Assembly (NCBI GenBank): GCA_014529385.2
Contig: CM043967.1
Coordinates: forward strand, 134,013,182-134,077,181
Length of the DNA: 64,000 bases
Direction: 5' to 3'
Source: Adiantum capillus-veneris
Lineage: Eukaryota; Streptophyta; Polypodiopsida; Polypodiales; Pteridaceae
Numbering within the stretch: the first letter of the stretch is position 1; each line of letters starts with the position of its first letter. The position numbers and the translations under genes are program-made. A model generated the notes under the pieces. It was given only the letters and a program-made list of their open reading frames with translations. It did no database searches and was not told the origin of the DNA. Positions 33,179-44,515 of the stretch are shown in pieces.

Positions 33179-33489
33179 ATAAGAAGAGAGTTTTAACGTC
33201 GTAGGAAACTATCCCAAAAGACGTTAAAGATTAGGTTAGATGTAGACTTACGTTAAATTAGATTTAGGTTTATTTTTAGTTAGATTTAAGTTTATTTAGA
33301 TTTACGCTTATTTACGTTAGATCGAGTCCACGCAAGAATTACTTACGGTTTAGGGTTTAGAGTTAGACAAACAGTGAAAAGATCTACTGTGAAAAGATGT
33401 TAAGATGCTGTGAAGTGCTATAGCTAGAGAAGAGGCAAAGGGGTTTTTTCCACTACATGCAGTATCATGTAGACGTGGGTCTGTAGATT

Positions 33490-33609
33490 TCTTGTACCCA
33501 CAAATATAGGTATTGACCAATAAAGACGAGATTATAGCCCGGTGGTTCTGATCTCCGCACACCTCTAGACCGAGGTGTGTGGGGATTGGACATGACTAGA
33601 GAATGTGAG

Positions 33610-33611
<2 letters not shown>
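33490..33611 (+). promoter_or_regulatory. conserved upstream block with hairpin, CACTA X
   Basis: The block cccacaaatatagg ... ccaataaagac ... atgactagagaatgtgaggtag precedes the transposase start in X, Y, Z and twice in W. It includes a stem CACACCTC / GAGGTGTG around tagacc (33558-33579). A (GA)n run follows at 33612-33667. It is probably promoter, 5' untranslated region or subterminal control sequence. Confidence 0.6.
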
Positions 33612-33671
<60 letters not shown>

Positions 33672-33731
33672 CGAAGAATACCAATAGAATATTAAATTTG
33701 TTGTCCAGGTTATAAGATTTTTATCCTCATT

Positions 33732-36700
33732 ATGAGTAGTGACGAGGATGTGGGACCGTCCAACCGAAACACCTATCTCTCAACGAGGGTCTTATGTCCT
33801 TGTAATCAATGCAAGCATGCTGTGCAACGGACAAGACGTGTTTCTTTGCAGCACGTTCCCGAATTTGGCGAGTTCGATCCATCTATTATAGATCGAGTTG
33901 TTGCCAATTATAACTTGTTGGACTCTGACGCTGGCCAACAAGTAGCAATCTTGCAACCCAATAGACGTGTTCGCAGGCGCTTTGGTCAAGTAGCATATGT
34001 GAGGCCACAAGATGTAGCCTCTGACAGCTCGGGGGATGATCATGCAGAGCACATTCCCAACGAGGCAATGTTTGAGCCCGAGATTGATGAAATGATCGAG
34101 ACGATCATGGATTCAGAAAGGCTTATCTATGATGATATGAAAAGTGAAGCCGATACGCCATTGTATAATGGAGCACGTATGTCTAGATTGAAAGCACTCC
34201 TGGTTCTTCTCAACATGCAGGCAAAGTTTGGATGGAGTGACACTAGCGTCACAGCGCTTTTCAGGTGATCTATTACAATTAGTTTACTTTAATAAAACTC
34301 TATATGTATAATGATCTGATAGATTTTTACACGACTGTATTGTATTTTTATGTTGTGTAGATTTCTTAAAGAGCACATACTACCAGTTGATAATGTGATG
34401 CCAAATTCCCGAGAGGAAGCAAGAAAGATTTTGTGAAACTTGGGGATGGATTACAATTTGATCCACGCTTGTCCTAATGACTGCATTCTTTTCAGAGGGG
34501 AATACATAGACATGGAGAATTGAAGTGTCCGAAATGTGATTCCGAAAGATATCGAGTAGACTCTCCACGGGACAAAATTTCCACAAAAGGTCTTGTGACA
34601 TTTTCCTCTGCTTCCTCGCATCAAGCATTTCTTCGAATGTAAGTCCATGGCCGCCCTAGCATCATGGCATGAGGAGAATAAATCTTCGGATGGTGTGCTA
34701 CGAATTCTTGTAGATTGCGCAGCCTGGAAACATATAGATGGAACATGGTTGGATTTTGCCACGGAAGCTCGAAATTTGCACTTAGGCCTGGCTATGGATG
34801 GCGTAAATCCATTTGGTCAAAGATCAACATCTTACAGTGTATGGCCCGTTGTCATCGTCAACTACAACATTCCCCCGTGGCTGACTACGAAGAAGGGGCA
34901 CCTATGGCTAAGCTTGATTGTGCCACGGCGATATAAAGTGGAGAATATGGATGTGTATCTTCGTCCACTATTGGAAGAGCTACAACAATTGTGGATTGTC
35001 ATAGAGGTGGTGGATATGAGCCGACACACAGGACGACGGAATGCTTTGATCAGAGGCATTCTAATGTGGACCATGCATGACTATCCCGGGCTAACAAAAT
35101 GGTCAGGTGATCTATTGACACTCCTCACTCAGACACTGTAAATCTTGTTTTTTCCCATAGTTGATCTATTATCATGTGTATACATGTAGGGCTTCAAACA
35201 AGCGGATACAGAGCATGTGTCACATGTGGACCTAGACTGAATGCACGTAGGGTGCCCTCATTGAAGAAGCAAATCTACGAAGGTCATCAAGCGTATCTTC
35301 CGGAGAATCATGTGTTACGCAACGGCTTTTTGGGAAGAGAGCCACCAAGGATGTCTGCACAAGCATGGTTAGAGCAGAAGGAGATGTGCGATGACGGATT
35401 GCCTCCAGGGATGAAGAGACTATCTCTATGGTACGAGTTACCATACTGGCCCCGACTCATGATCAATCACTTGCTCGATCCAATGCACATATTCAAGAAT
35501 GTGGGTAATCTACTATGGGACCATCTGACCGGCATGAAAGATAGTTTGGGAGCCAGAGTTGACCTTAGAAATGTGGATCGTATGGAGCAATATTGGCCGC
35601 AAACAGCGTCTGATGGATCGATAAAACTCCCTAAAGCACCATGGATTTTCACAGGAGCCCAAGAACGCAAAGTAAAAGAGACCATTCGATCTTTGCGGAC
35701 CCCCACTAGCGTAATGCACTTTCTCCGAACGTGTTTTACTAAAGAAGGAAAACTTACCGGTTTCAAGTCACACGATTGGCATAAAATGTGTCAGGTACGT
35801 TCATAGTGGACTTTAATATCATTGCATAAAATGTGGACTTTAATATCATTGTTGCACATACTTTACAGTTTATTTTACCGGTTGCCATTGAGGGATGTTT
35901 GTCTCTCGACATCCGTAACACAATCTACAACTTGCAAAGCTGGTGGAATGGATCTCACAAAAGGAGATCAACGTAGACTCCATACCATTCGCCAAACTAA
36001 ATGCTGCGGAGCTTGTGTGCATGTTTGAGAAACATTTTCCTACTACCATGCTAACCATTCAGGTGCATCTTCTTGTTCACATAGTTGATGAGGTGGAAAT
36101 AGCTGGCACAGTTCATTCCAGATGGATGTTCTTCTTAGAACGTTTCATGAAAACGCTTAAGGGATATGTGCGTCAAAAGGCACGTCCGGAGGGTAGCATG
36201 GAAGAAGGTTGGTTGGTATCAGAGTCCCTAGTGTACATTGGAGAGTGGCTAGACGGATTTGATAAATCCCGGGACACGCTATGGCGAACCATAGATGATG
36301 GGCGCATATCTGGGATTGTCATGTGCAATCTCGGTGTTGAGAAGAAGATGACGGAAGATCTAGAGGCTAAAATCAACCGATTTTTCATGCTTCACAATCT
36401 AGTGATGCAAAAGTGGATTTCACAATATGAGGATGCAAAGCAAGAGCGACAAAGGGCACGAATCGAGTGGAGACGGGGAAGACGACCACCGATGCACTAT
36501 CCGACGGGTCTGGAGAGCCTACCAACATTCATGAGCTTAAGATGGTTGCACAACCAATAGAAAAGCGCAAAACAATGCGGTGACGAAGTGACTGAGGAAG
36601 AGTGGGAGTACTCTCGGGGTTGCGCGACCAAGGTAAGTTTGCAATGTACGACTAGCTAGTGTCTTTATTTCTAAACGTTTGAACGGCCACTCATAATCTT

Positions 36701-37474
36701 TGCTCGTTGTAGTATAAGTCATACACAGCAGCATGGTGTAAAGGTCCACATTTTAGGGTGGAACGGATCGACAAAAAGCGTTTTACTCAAGATTGTGGAA
36801 TCATGGCAAAATTTGAACAGTTTAGTCGACGACGTTCCTCTGATGCAGATCCTGTGGTGGCGGAACTCACTTACTTCGGCACGCTACAAGAGATTTTGAG
36901 GATCGATTACAGAGGATTTTTTGTCGACTTGTTCGACGTGCAATGGTTCAAGATAATCATGGAGGGTCGCAATGCTACTGTGCGTAGAGGAGAGACTGGT
37001 TTTCCTGAGGTGGATTCTACTAAGAAATGGACTGACCTAAGAGACACTTTCGTACTACCCGAGCATTGTGAACAAGTAAGTATGTAAATAGTTAACATCC
37101 CCCTTTTACAAGTTATGTGCTTGAAAGCTCTCATGTAAGTCATGTAAGTTATGTGGCTCTGGCAGGTAATATTTCATCCTACAAAGTCTACATCAAGCTG
37201 GTGGTACGTCATAGAGGTAGCCCCTCGTAGTGCAAGGACGTATGAAGGCTAGCATGTGTCAATCACAACGGCATCAATGGAGGAGATCAAAGAAGATGCT
37301 CAATCAGAAGCCGCTGCGGTGGTGCCAGACGAGCATCAAGATGCTACTACTCTATATGGGGTGCATGCAGAGGAGCTACAAAATGAAACAGAGGATATGT
37401 GTTTAAACGGAGAGCTCTATATAGATATAGGAAGTTATGCTGAGTTATGCGAGGATGAGAGAGAGATCTCTTAA
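33732..37474 (+). pseudogene. TNP2-type CACTA transposase gene of X, disrupted
   Basis: The first exon starts at ATG 33732 (N-terminal Cys-rich RVLCPCNQCKHAV) and ends near 34268 with CAG/GTGATC; the next starts near 34361 (TAG/ATTTCTTAAAGAGCAC). Then a TGA at 34433 and a 4-base insertion near 34520 break the frame, judged against the copy in Z. The main Transposase_21 region follows: 34647-35141 (LGLAMDGVNPFG with a proposed catalytic Asp, LWLSLIVPRRYK) and 35174-35806 (INHLLDPMHIFKNVGNLLWD). Then come 35943-36560 (LLVHIVDEVEIAGTVHSRWMF, DUF4218-like) and 36758-37087 (DUF4216-like, YFGTLQEILRIDYRGFFVDL). An acidic tail ends at 37474. Introns lie between the blocks. It would cut and join element ends. 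Confidence 0.85.
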
Positions 37475-37746
37475 AGCCACAAATATCGTATTTGAACAAT
37501 TTTGCTCCGTGTTGTAAAAGCTCTGGCTCTCTAAGTACCTTCCATGGTGTATAACGCTCTTTTCTACTCGTGCTCACATCTTTTGATTGAAAATTCTGAG
37601 TTTTCGACTTCCCTCTTCTATCACTCAATTCATTGCGTCATTGTATTTATATGCGTCATTACGTCATTGTATTTAATGGTCTTTGCGTCATTGTCTACTC
37701 TATTCATTCCATATTAAGTTGAAATATTCGTGTGTTTAATGCAGGT

Positions 37747-39003
37747 ATGGATGATGAGGAGTTTCTTTCTTCTTTGTCACCGCAGCAGAGACAGTGCTAC
37801 GTGGAGCATCATCGCTCTGGCGCATCATCGCGTGTTCCTACTCCATCCTCATCTCCCTCTCTTTCAGAGCATTAGGCGCGCTCCGAAGCTTCGGTGTCGA
37901 CGAGACGATCTTCACACTCGTCTAGACACCGGCGCTCTAGTGGTGGCGGTGGCGGTTGTTGTGGGGATTCCGCCGCCGATGCCTCCACACCGCCTCGTGT
38001 TCGACGAGGCTCTTTATCCTCCCCTTCTTTGCCCGCCCCCACACCAGCCACAACATCGCCATCTACGCCAGGTTTTGCGCGGCTGACTGTTCCTAGTAGC
38101 TACACACCTCTACCTACTCCGCCAGGAGCCATCCCACTCGACACTCCTCGCTTCGGGGCCCAGATGCCGGTGGAGACACCTGACGTCCGTACCCCCATCG
38201 ACACGCCGCTAGAGACCCTTGCCGAGACACCCAGATTTACACGTCACCGGCCTTACTCCGTCGACACCCAGGTTTACCTTGCCTTACTCCGTCGACTTCA
38301 GCGGCGGCATCATCATGGATGATGACGGCAAGAAGGTGATCTCGCGCATGCGTGGTCTTTGCTCTTAGCTGTTTAGACACTACATACTAACCAAATGGAG
38401 TGAAGTACCAAGTGATTTAAAAGCCAGAGTCATCAACATACTTCATGATGAGTTTCCCATTCCAACACGGGATCAACGCTTCAATGAAGACCTGATGAAG
38501 ATTCGAATGCGTGAATATTGCAAACACAAGCGTTCCGAAGTGCAAAAAGCAATCAAGCATGGGTGGAACAGGCCAGATTGGCTGGCCAAAGAAGATTGGA
38601 AGAATGCGAAGAAGATTGGAAGAATGGAAGAATGGACAAAGAAGATTGGAAGAATGGCCAAAGAAGATTGGAAGAATGCAAAGAAAGCAGCGCGCAAGAA
38701 TCCCGACAAGTGGAAGCAGCAAAAGGATGCAGCCAAAGCGCGAGTAGAGGCAGGGAGCTCGCACCACTTGGGGAGCGGTGGATGGGCATCATTTGAGGCC
38801 GATTTTGTAAGTGTTTTCGCATTGCTCTTTATGTTCGATAGTTTAGGGTTTATGAGTTTTTTAATTCTAACATAATGAAATCTTTGTATGTTTTGACAGT
38901 GGTCGATGACAGGACGTGATCCCACACCGTACGAGCATGAGTACGCAGGCAAGAAGGGCTTAAACGCCCTGATGGACATTCTCAGTTCTCGCGGCGGCAT
39001 GGT
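37747..39003 (+). pseudogene. second CACTA gene of X (Transposase_24-type), disrupted
   Basis: ATG at 37747 (MDDEEFLSSLSPQQRQCYV). A TAG at 37873 interrupts it, then an Arg/Ser-, Gly- and Pro/Thr-rich region follows to 38322. A short duplication (ccttactccgtcgac at 38253 and 38281) shifts the frame. The continuation has a TAG near 38367 where Z has CAG. A basic Lys/Trp-rich exon follows (RMREYCKHKRSEVQKAIKHG, 38417-38808) with an X-specific tandem expansion of KEDWKN-like units. After a GT...AG intron a last exon reads MTGRDPTPYEHEYAGKKGL (38900-39000). This class of protein binds subterminal repeats. Confidence 0.75.
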
Positions 39004-39449
39004 TAGTATTAGGGTTTACTCTTTACTCTTTTTTTGCTGAATCCGACAGATACGCCGCTTGAACGTGATGAGACGTCTGACTAGATGACGTCAGTTTAGC
39101 CGTAGCTAGATAGCATTAGTTAAGGGTTTCTCATAGCTTATGTATCATGAGACGGATTTTATACGTCTTTTTGAACCATGTATATTATTACATTTGTCAC
39201 CGCAGTTCATTTTGCCAATCAATTCTTTATGCCTATGATATTGTACAATTGTCATTATTACATTTGCCAATCGATTCATTTTGCCTATGATGTGTACAAT
39301 TATCAATTTTACGCTTGTCAATTTTGCAAACAATGCGTCTTGTGGGTGACTATTTTGGGTCTATTATCTACCCTTGCACTTTTTTTAAAAAGTGAATCAA
39401 GTACAATATGGTTGATGGGTGGCAGGGCATTCAATGCCCTGTCACCAAA

Positions 39450-39685
39450 AAAAATTTCTCTCGGGCGTCGCTATAACTGTCACTATTTATGGCTCTGGAG
39501 CGTCGCTGTAAGCGTCGCTATAGAATTCTGTGTAAACGTCGCTGTGACCGTCGCTATGAGCGTCTCTATATAGCGTCGCATATAGCGACGCTATTAGCGA
39601 CGGTTTTAGCGACGCCGGGGGTTACAAAAACCCAGTGTATTTCCGTCGCTAACAGCGTCACAAGAGCACACAACCTCTTGTAGTG
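39450..39685 (+). repeat. right subterminal region of CACTA X
   Basis: About a dozen CGTCGCT / AGCGACG motifs in both orientations lie between 39463 and 39655, preceded by the palindrome AGGGCATTCAATGCCCT (39425-39441). The terminus reads ...CTCTTGTAGTG. Confidence 0.88.
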
Positions 39686-39688
39686 TCA

Positions 39689-40290
39689 GAAGTCTCATCG
39701 CGTCCAAGCGGCGTATTTGTCGGATTCTGCAAAAAAAAAAAAAAGACAGCTTTCTGTAAGTATAAACATATAGCGACGTTTATAAAACAATACAACAAAT
39801 AGAAAAGAGTAAACCCTAATACTAACCATGCCGCCGCAAGAACTCAGAATGTCCATCAGGGCATTTAAGCCCTTCCTGCCTGCGTACTCGTGTTCGTACG
39901 GTGTGGGGTCACGTCCTGTCATCAACCACTGTCAAAACATACAAAGAATCAATTATCTCAGAATTTCAAAACCCCTAAACCCTAAAATATCAAACCTAAA
40001 GAGCAATGCAAAAACACTTACAAAAATCGGTCTCAAATGATGCCCACCCCCCGCTTCCCAAGTGGTGCAAGCTCCCTACCGCTACTCATGCTCTAGCTGC
40101 CTCCTTTTGTTGCTTCCACTTTTCGGGATTCTTGCACGCTGCTTTCTTCGCATTCTTCCAATCTTCTTTGGCCAGCCAATCTGGTTTGTTCCACCCATGC
40201 TTGATTGCTTTTTGCACTTCGGAACGCTTGTGCTTATAGTATTTGCACATTCGAACCTTCATCTGGTCTTCATTGAAGCGGTCATCCCAT
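39689..40290 (-). pseudogene. second-gene exons of CACTA Z, between X and Y
   Basis: On the minus strand this holds the last exons of the Transposase_24-type gene: the block reading MTGRDPTPYEHEYAGRKGL (39830-39925) and the basic exon (about 40040-40290). It is the part of Z trapped between the insertions X and Y. The exon is cut at 40290 by Y and resumes at 44516. Confidence 0.8.
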
Positions 40291-40590
40291 CACTACAAGA
40301 GGTTGTGTGCTCTTGTGACGCTGTTAGCGACGGAAATACACTGGGTTTTTATAACCCCCGGCGTCGCTAAAACCGTCGCTACAAGCGTCGCTACGAGAGC
40401 GTCGCTATATGCGTCGCTATAAGAGTCGCTATGAGCGTCTCTATATAGAGACGCTCATAGCGACGGTTATAGCGACGTTTACACTGAAGACTATAGCGAC
40501 GCTCATAGCGACGCTACAGAGCCATAAATAGCGACGGTTATAGCGACGCCCGAGAGAATTTTTTTTTGGTGGCAGGGCATTGAATGCCCT
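40291..40590 (-). repeat. subterminal repeats and hairpin-rich end of CACTA Y
   Basis: Many CGTCGCT/AGCGACG motifs (40361-40555) and the AGGGCATTGAATGCCCT palindrome (40574-40590) mirror the right end of X. Confidence 0.88.
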
Positions 40591-41059
40591 GCCACCCATC
40601 AACCATATTGTACTTGATTCACTTTTTAAAAAAAGTGCAAGGGTAGATAATAGACCCAAAATAGTCACCCACAAGACGCATTGTTTGCAAAATTGACAAT
40701 TGTACACATCATAGGCAAAATGAGTTGATTGGCAAATGTAATAATGACAATTGTACAACATCGTAGGCATAAAGAATTGATTGGCAAAAGGAACTGCGGT
40801 GACAAATGTAATAATATACATGGTTCAAAAAGACGTATAAAATCCGTCTCATGATACATAAGCTATGAGAAACCCTAAACTAATGCTATCTAGCTACGGC
40901 TAAACTGACGTCGTCTAGTCAGACGTCTCATCGCGTCCAAGCGGCGTATCTGTCGGATTCTGCAAAAAAAGACAATAAGACAGCTTTCAGTAAGTATAAA
41001 CATATAACGACATTTATAAAACAATACAAAAAATAAAAAAGAGTAAACCCTAATACTAA

Positions 41060-41816
41060 CCATGCCGCCGCGAGAACTGAGAATGTCCATCAGGGCGTTT
41101 AAGCCCTTCCTGCCTGCGTACTCGTGCTCGTACGGTGTGGGATCACGTCCTGTCATCGACCACTGTCAAAACATACAAAGATTTCATTATGTTAGAATTA
41201 AAAAACTCATAAACCCTAAACTATCGAACATAAAGAGCAATGTGAAAACACTTACAAAATCGGCCTCAAATGATGCCCATCCACCGCTCCCCAAGTGGTG
41301 CGAGCTCCCTACCTCTACTCGCGCTCTGGTTGCATCCTTTTGTTGCTTTCACTTGTCGGGATTCTCGCGCGCTGCTTTCTTCGCATTCTTCCAATCTTCT
41401 TTGGCCAGCCAATCTCGCCTGTTCCACCCATTCTTGATTGCTTTTTGCACTTCGGAACGCTTGTGTTTGCAGTATTTGCGCATTCAAATCTTCATCAGGT
41501 CTTCATTGAAGCGCTGATCCCGTGTTGGAACGGGAAACTCATCATGAAGTATGCTGATGACTCTGTTTTTTAAATCACTTGGTACTTCACTCCATTTGTT
41601 TAGTATGTAGTGTCTAAACAGCTAAGAGCAAAGACCACGCATGCGCGAGATCACCTTCTTGCCGTCATCATCCATGATGATGCCGCCGCTGAAGTCGATG
41701 GAGTAAGACAAGCCCTCTGGCCGGTGACGCGTGAACCTGGGTGTCCCGGCAGAGGTCTCTAGCGGCATCACATTGTCAGCTGGTAGTATGTGCTCTTTCA
41801 GCAATTTACACAACAT
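41060..41816 (-). pseudogene. second-gene remnant of CACTA Y fused to transposase exon
   Basis: Minus-strand reading: KEHILPADNVMP (transposase exon 2) runs directly into TSAGTPRFTRHRPEGLSYS and DFSGGIIMDDDGKKVISRM (second gene), with the junction at about 41762. A TAG follows at about 41622, as in X. The basic exon (41270-41540) and the last exon (41062-41160) are present. In the basic exon only one KEDWKN unit occurs, unlike X. Confidence 0.8.
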
Positions 41817-41897
41817 AAAAATATGATACAGTCGTGTAAAAATCTATCAGATCATTATACATTTAGAGTTTTATTAAAGTAAAATAATTGTAATAGA

Positions 41898-42434
41898 TCA
41901 CCTGAAAAGCGCTGTGACGCTAGTGTCACTCCATCCAAACTTTGCCTGCATGTTGAGAAGAACCAGGAGTGCTTTCAATCTAGACATACGTGCTCCATTA
42001 TACAATGGCGTATCGGCTTCACTTTTCATATCACCATAGATAAGCCTTTCTGAATCCATGATCGTCTCGATCATTTCATCAATCTCGGGCTCAAACAATG
42101 CCTCGTTGGGAATGTGCTCTGCATGATCATCCCCCTAGCTGTCAGAGGCTACATCTTGTGGCCTCACATATGCTGCTTGACCAAAGCGCCTGCAAACACG
42201 TCTATTGGGTTGCAAGATTGCTGCTTTTTGGCCAACGTTAGAGTCCGACGAGTTATAATTGGCAACAACTCGATCTATAATAGATGGATCGAACTCGCCA
42301 AATTCGCGAATGTGCTGCAAAGAAACACGTCTTGTCCGTCGCACAGCATGCTTGCATTGATTACAAGGACATAAGACCCTCGTTGAGAGATAGGTGTTTC
42401 GGTTGGATGGTCCCACATCCTCGTCACTACTCAT
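41898..42434 (-). pseudogene. first transposase exon of CACTA Y
   Basis: Starts at ATG 42434 (MSSDEDVGPSNRNTYLSTRV), aligned with exon 1 of X at 33732. A stop near 42135 (TAG instead of the GGG seen in X) breaks it before the continuation 42098-41898 (EPEIDEMIETIMDSERLIYG ... SVTALFR). The catalytic exons are deleted, so no transposase can be made. Confidence 0.85.
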
Positions 42435-42499
42435 AATGAGGATAAAAAACTTATAACCTGGAAAACAAATTTAATATTCTATTGGCATTCTTCGTCTTA

Positions 42500-42532
<33 letters not shown>

Positions 42533-42540
42533 ACCTCACA

Positions 42541-42665
42541 TTCTCTAGTCATGTCCAATCCCCGCACACCTCGGTCTAGAGGTGCACGGAGATCAGAACC
42601 ACCGGGTTATAATCTCGTCTTTATTGGTCAATACCTATATTTGTGGGTACAAGAAATCTACACAC
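42541..42665 (-). promoter_or_regulatory. conserved upstream block with hairpin, CACTA Y
   Basis: Reverse-complement counterpart of 33490-33611, with the ccgcacacctc / gaggtgcacgg stem at about 42562-42590. Confidence 0.6.
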
Positions 42666-43125
42666 CCACGTCTACATGATACTGCATGTAGTGGACAAAA
42701 CCCCTTTGCCTCTTCTCTAGCTGTAGCACTTCACAGCATCTTAACATCTTTTCACAGTAGATCTTTTCACCGTTCGTCTAACTCTAAACCCTAAACCGTA
42801 AGTAATTCTTGTGTGGACTCGATCTAACGTAAATAAGCGTAAATCTAAATAAACGTAAATCTAACTAAAAGTAAACCTAAATCTAATTTAATGTAAGTCT
42901 ACATCTAACCTAATCTTTAACGTCTTTTGGGATAGTTTCGTACGACGTTAAAACTCTCTTCTTCTTGTGTGTGTGTGTGTGTGTGTGTGGGTAAACCTAA
43001 ATAAACCTAAGTCTAATCTAATATAACATAAATCTAAATCTAACATAAATTATGTTATATTAAAAACGAAGAACTAAACTAACAGAGATTATAAGAACCT
43101 TAAAACTGATTTAACACATAATTTT

Positions 43126-43485
43126 TCACATAACTCGGCAAGAGTTGGCATTCTCATCACTAAAGATGTGAGAGTTAACTTCCGGCGGTGACGCTGCCTC
43201 ATCTCTATCCACATTTGACGATAGCAATTGGCCCTTTAGACCGTTCTTGCTCTTGTTACTAACTTTGAAGTTGCTGTTGAATGACTAGAGGTTGTCTAGA
43301 TGGTCATTGTGTCGGGGATGTAGTGACTCTTGCCGCCCTGAAGATCCACCTTCTTCCCTATCTTCTGAAGACATTTCACCAGTACTTTTGGATCAACGGA
43401 GCCCACCATGAGTGAAGGCAGCAATACCCTATATTCCATTGAGGGCTTTCTTCACCCGCTTCATGCAGGCATCGCAGTCTATGGA
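43126..43485 (-). pseudogene. captured HMA / HIPP-like fragment in CACTA Y
   Basis: Minus-strand copy of 32660-33016: CxxC motif DCDACMKRVKKALN, the second HMA half and the terminal CRVM stop (43126-43128). It keeps the same internal TAG as X, so the damage predates the split of X and Y. Confidence 0.8.
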
Positions 43486-43849
43486 GACCTAAATCTAATC
43501 TAATATAACGTAAATCTAAATCTAGCGTAAATAAACGTAAATCTAGTAAAAAATAAACCTAAATCTAATTTAATGTAAGTACATATAACCTAATCTTTAA
43601 CGTCTTTTAAGATAGTTTCCTACGACGTTATAACTCTCTTCTTCTTGTGTGTGTGCGCGTGTGTGGATGTGTGTGCCAATAAAAAGAGATAAATCGTATA
43701 ACCTTTCTATCACCCATGCCAAGTATGATAGATTGATTATGCCATTTCCCTCTTGAATAATAGGTCTTGAGTTCAACTCCTCGTCGGCTAGATCTTTAGG
43801 TCTTTTAATTTTAATTAGTTTCCTACGACGTTAAGTTAGTTTCTCTCTC

Positions 43850-44070
43850 TTTCTCTCTCAATGTGTGTGCATTTTTTTGGATCGTATGCATGTTTTCTCT
43901 CTCTTTTTCTCTCTCAATGTGTGCGTTTTTTGTTTATGCATGTTCTCTCTCTCTTTTCCTCTCTCAATGCGTGCGTTTTTTGTTTATGCATGCTCTCTCT
44001 CTCTTTTCCTCTCTCAATGTGTGTGTGCATTCTTTGTTTATGTATGTGTGTGTGCATTTTTGTTTTTGTT

Positions 44071-44114
<44 letters not shown>

Positions 44115-44248
44115 AACACTTTGTGTGTGTGTGTATGTGTGTGTGTGAGAGAGAGAGAGAGGGAGAGAGAAAGAGGGGAAGGGAACATGAGAATGAGGAG
44201 AGGGAAGGAGCATACCTGGCTCTCCTTCCTCTCCTCGTGTGTGTGGAG

Positions 44249-44305
<57 letters not shown>

Positions 44306-44310
44306 CGTTA
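43850..44310 (-). repeat. microsatellite and 45-bp tandem array of CACTA Y
   Basis: (CT)n 44073-44110, (GT)n 44120-44145, (GA)n 44146-44160 and 44248-44298, plus three to four units matching the X array at 32085-32265. Confidence 0.85.
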
Positions 44311-44515
44311 CCTGCTCCTTGCTTGAGGGCGTCGAAAAACTCAGATCTGAGATCTGAGTTTTTGGGCGCGCTCGGTTATTTTTTTAGCCCAGCCGGCGTC
44401 GCGATGAGCGTCGCAAATTTACAAAGAAATTTGCAACGCTCATAGCGACGCCGGGAATTATTTTTTTTGAGCGTCGCTGTGTGAGCGTCGCTAATATGAA
44501 TAGCCTCTTGTAGTG

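Larger units (their letters stand above)
31562..39685 (+). mobile_element. CACTA element X, plus strand, full length
   Basis: Left end CACTACAAGCGGCTATTC at 31562, right end ACAACCTCTTGTAGTG at 39685, 3-bp target duplication TCA on both sides (31559-31561, 39686-39688). About 8.1 kb. It holds subterminal CGTCGCT repeats, an A/T- and GA-rich left region, a captured HMA gene fragment, a TNP2-type transposase gene and a second Transposase_24-type gene. Both genes carry disabling mutations. Confidence 0.93.
40291..44515 (-). mobile_element. CACTA element Y, minus strand, internally deleted
   Basis: CACTACAAGAGGTTG at 40291 and ...AGCCTCTTGTAGTG at 44515, 3-bp target duplication CAT on both sides. 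At 4.2 kb it is half the length of X. It keeps both subterminal regions, the microsatellite arrays, the captured HMA fragment, the first transposase exons and the 3' part of the second gene. Everything between transposase exon 2 and mid second gene is deleted. Confidence 0.93.

Noticed and set aside
38417-39000. Overlapping frames on both strands in the second CACTA gene (Phe/Ser-rich minus-strand frames)
   Set aside because: Antisense of the Lys/Trp-rich exon; the plus-strand exon has splice-like borders and is the consistent reading in X, Y and Z.
31562-44515. A single large CACTA element from 31562 to 44515, as the matching terminal sequences suggest
   Set aside because: The 3-bp flanks do not agree (TCA versus CAT), while pairs 31562-39685 (TCA/TCA) and 40291-44515 (CAT/CAT) do, and the sequence outside each pair rejoins element Z.
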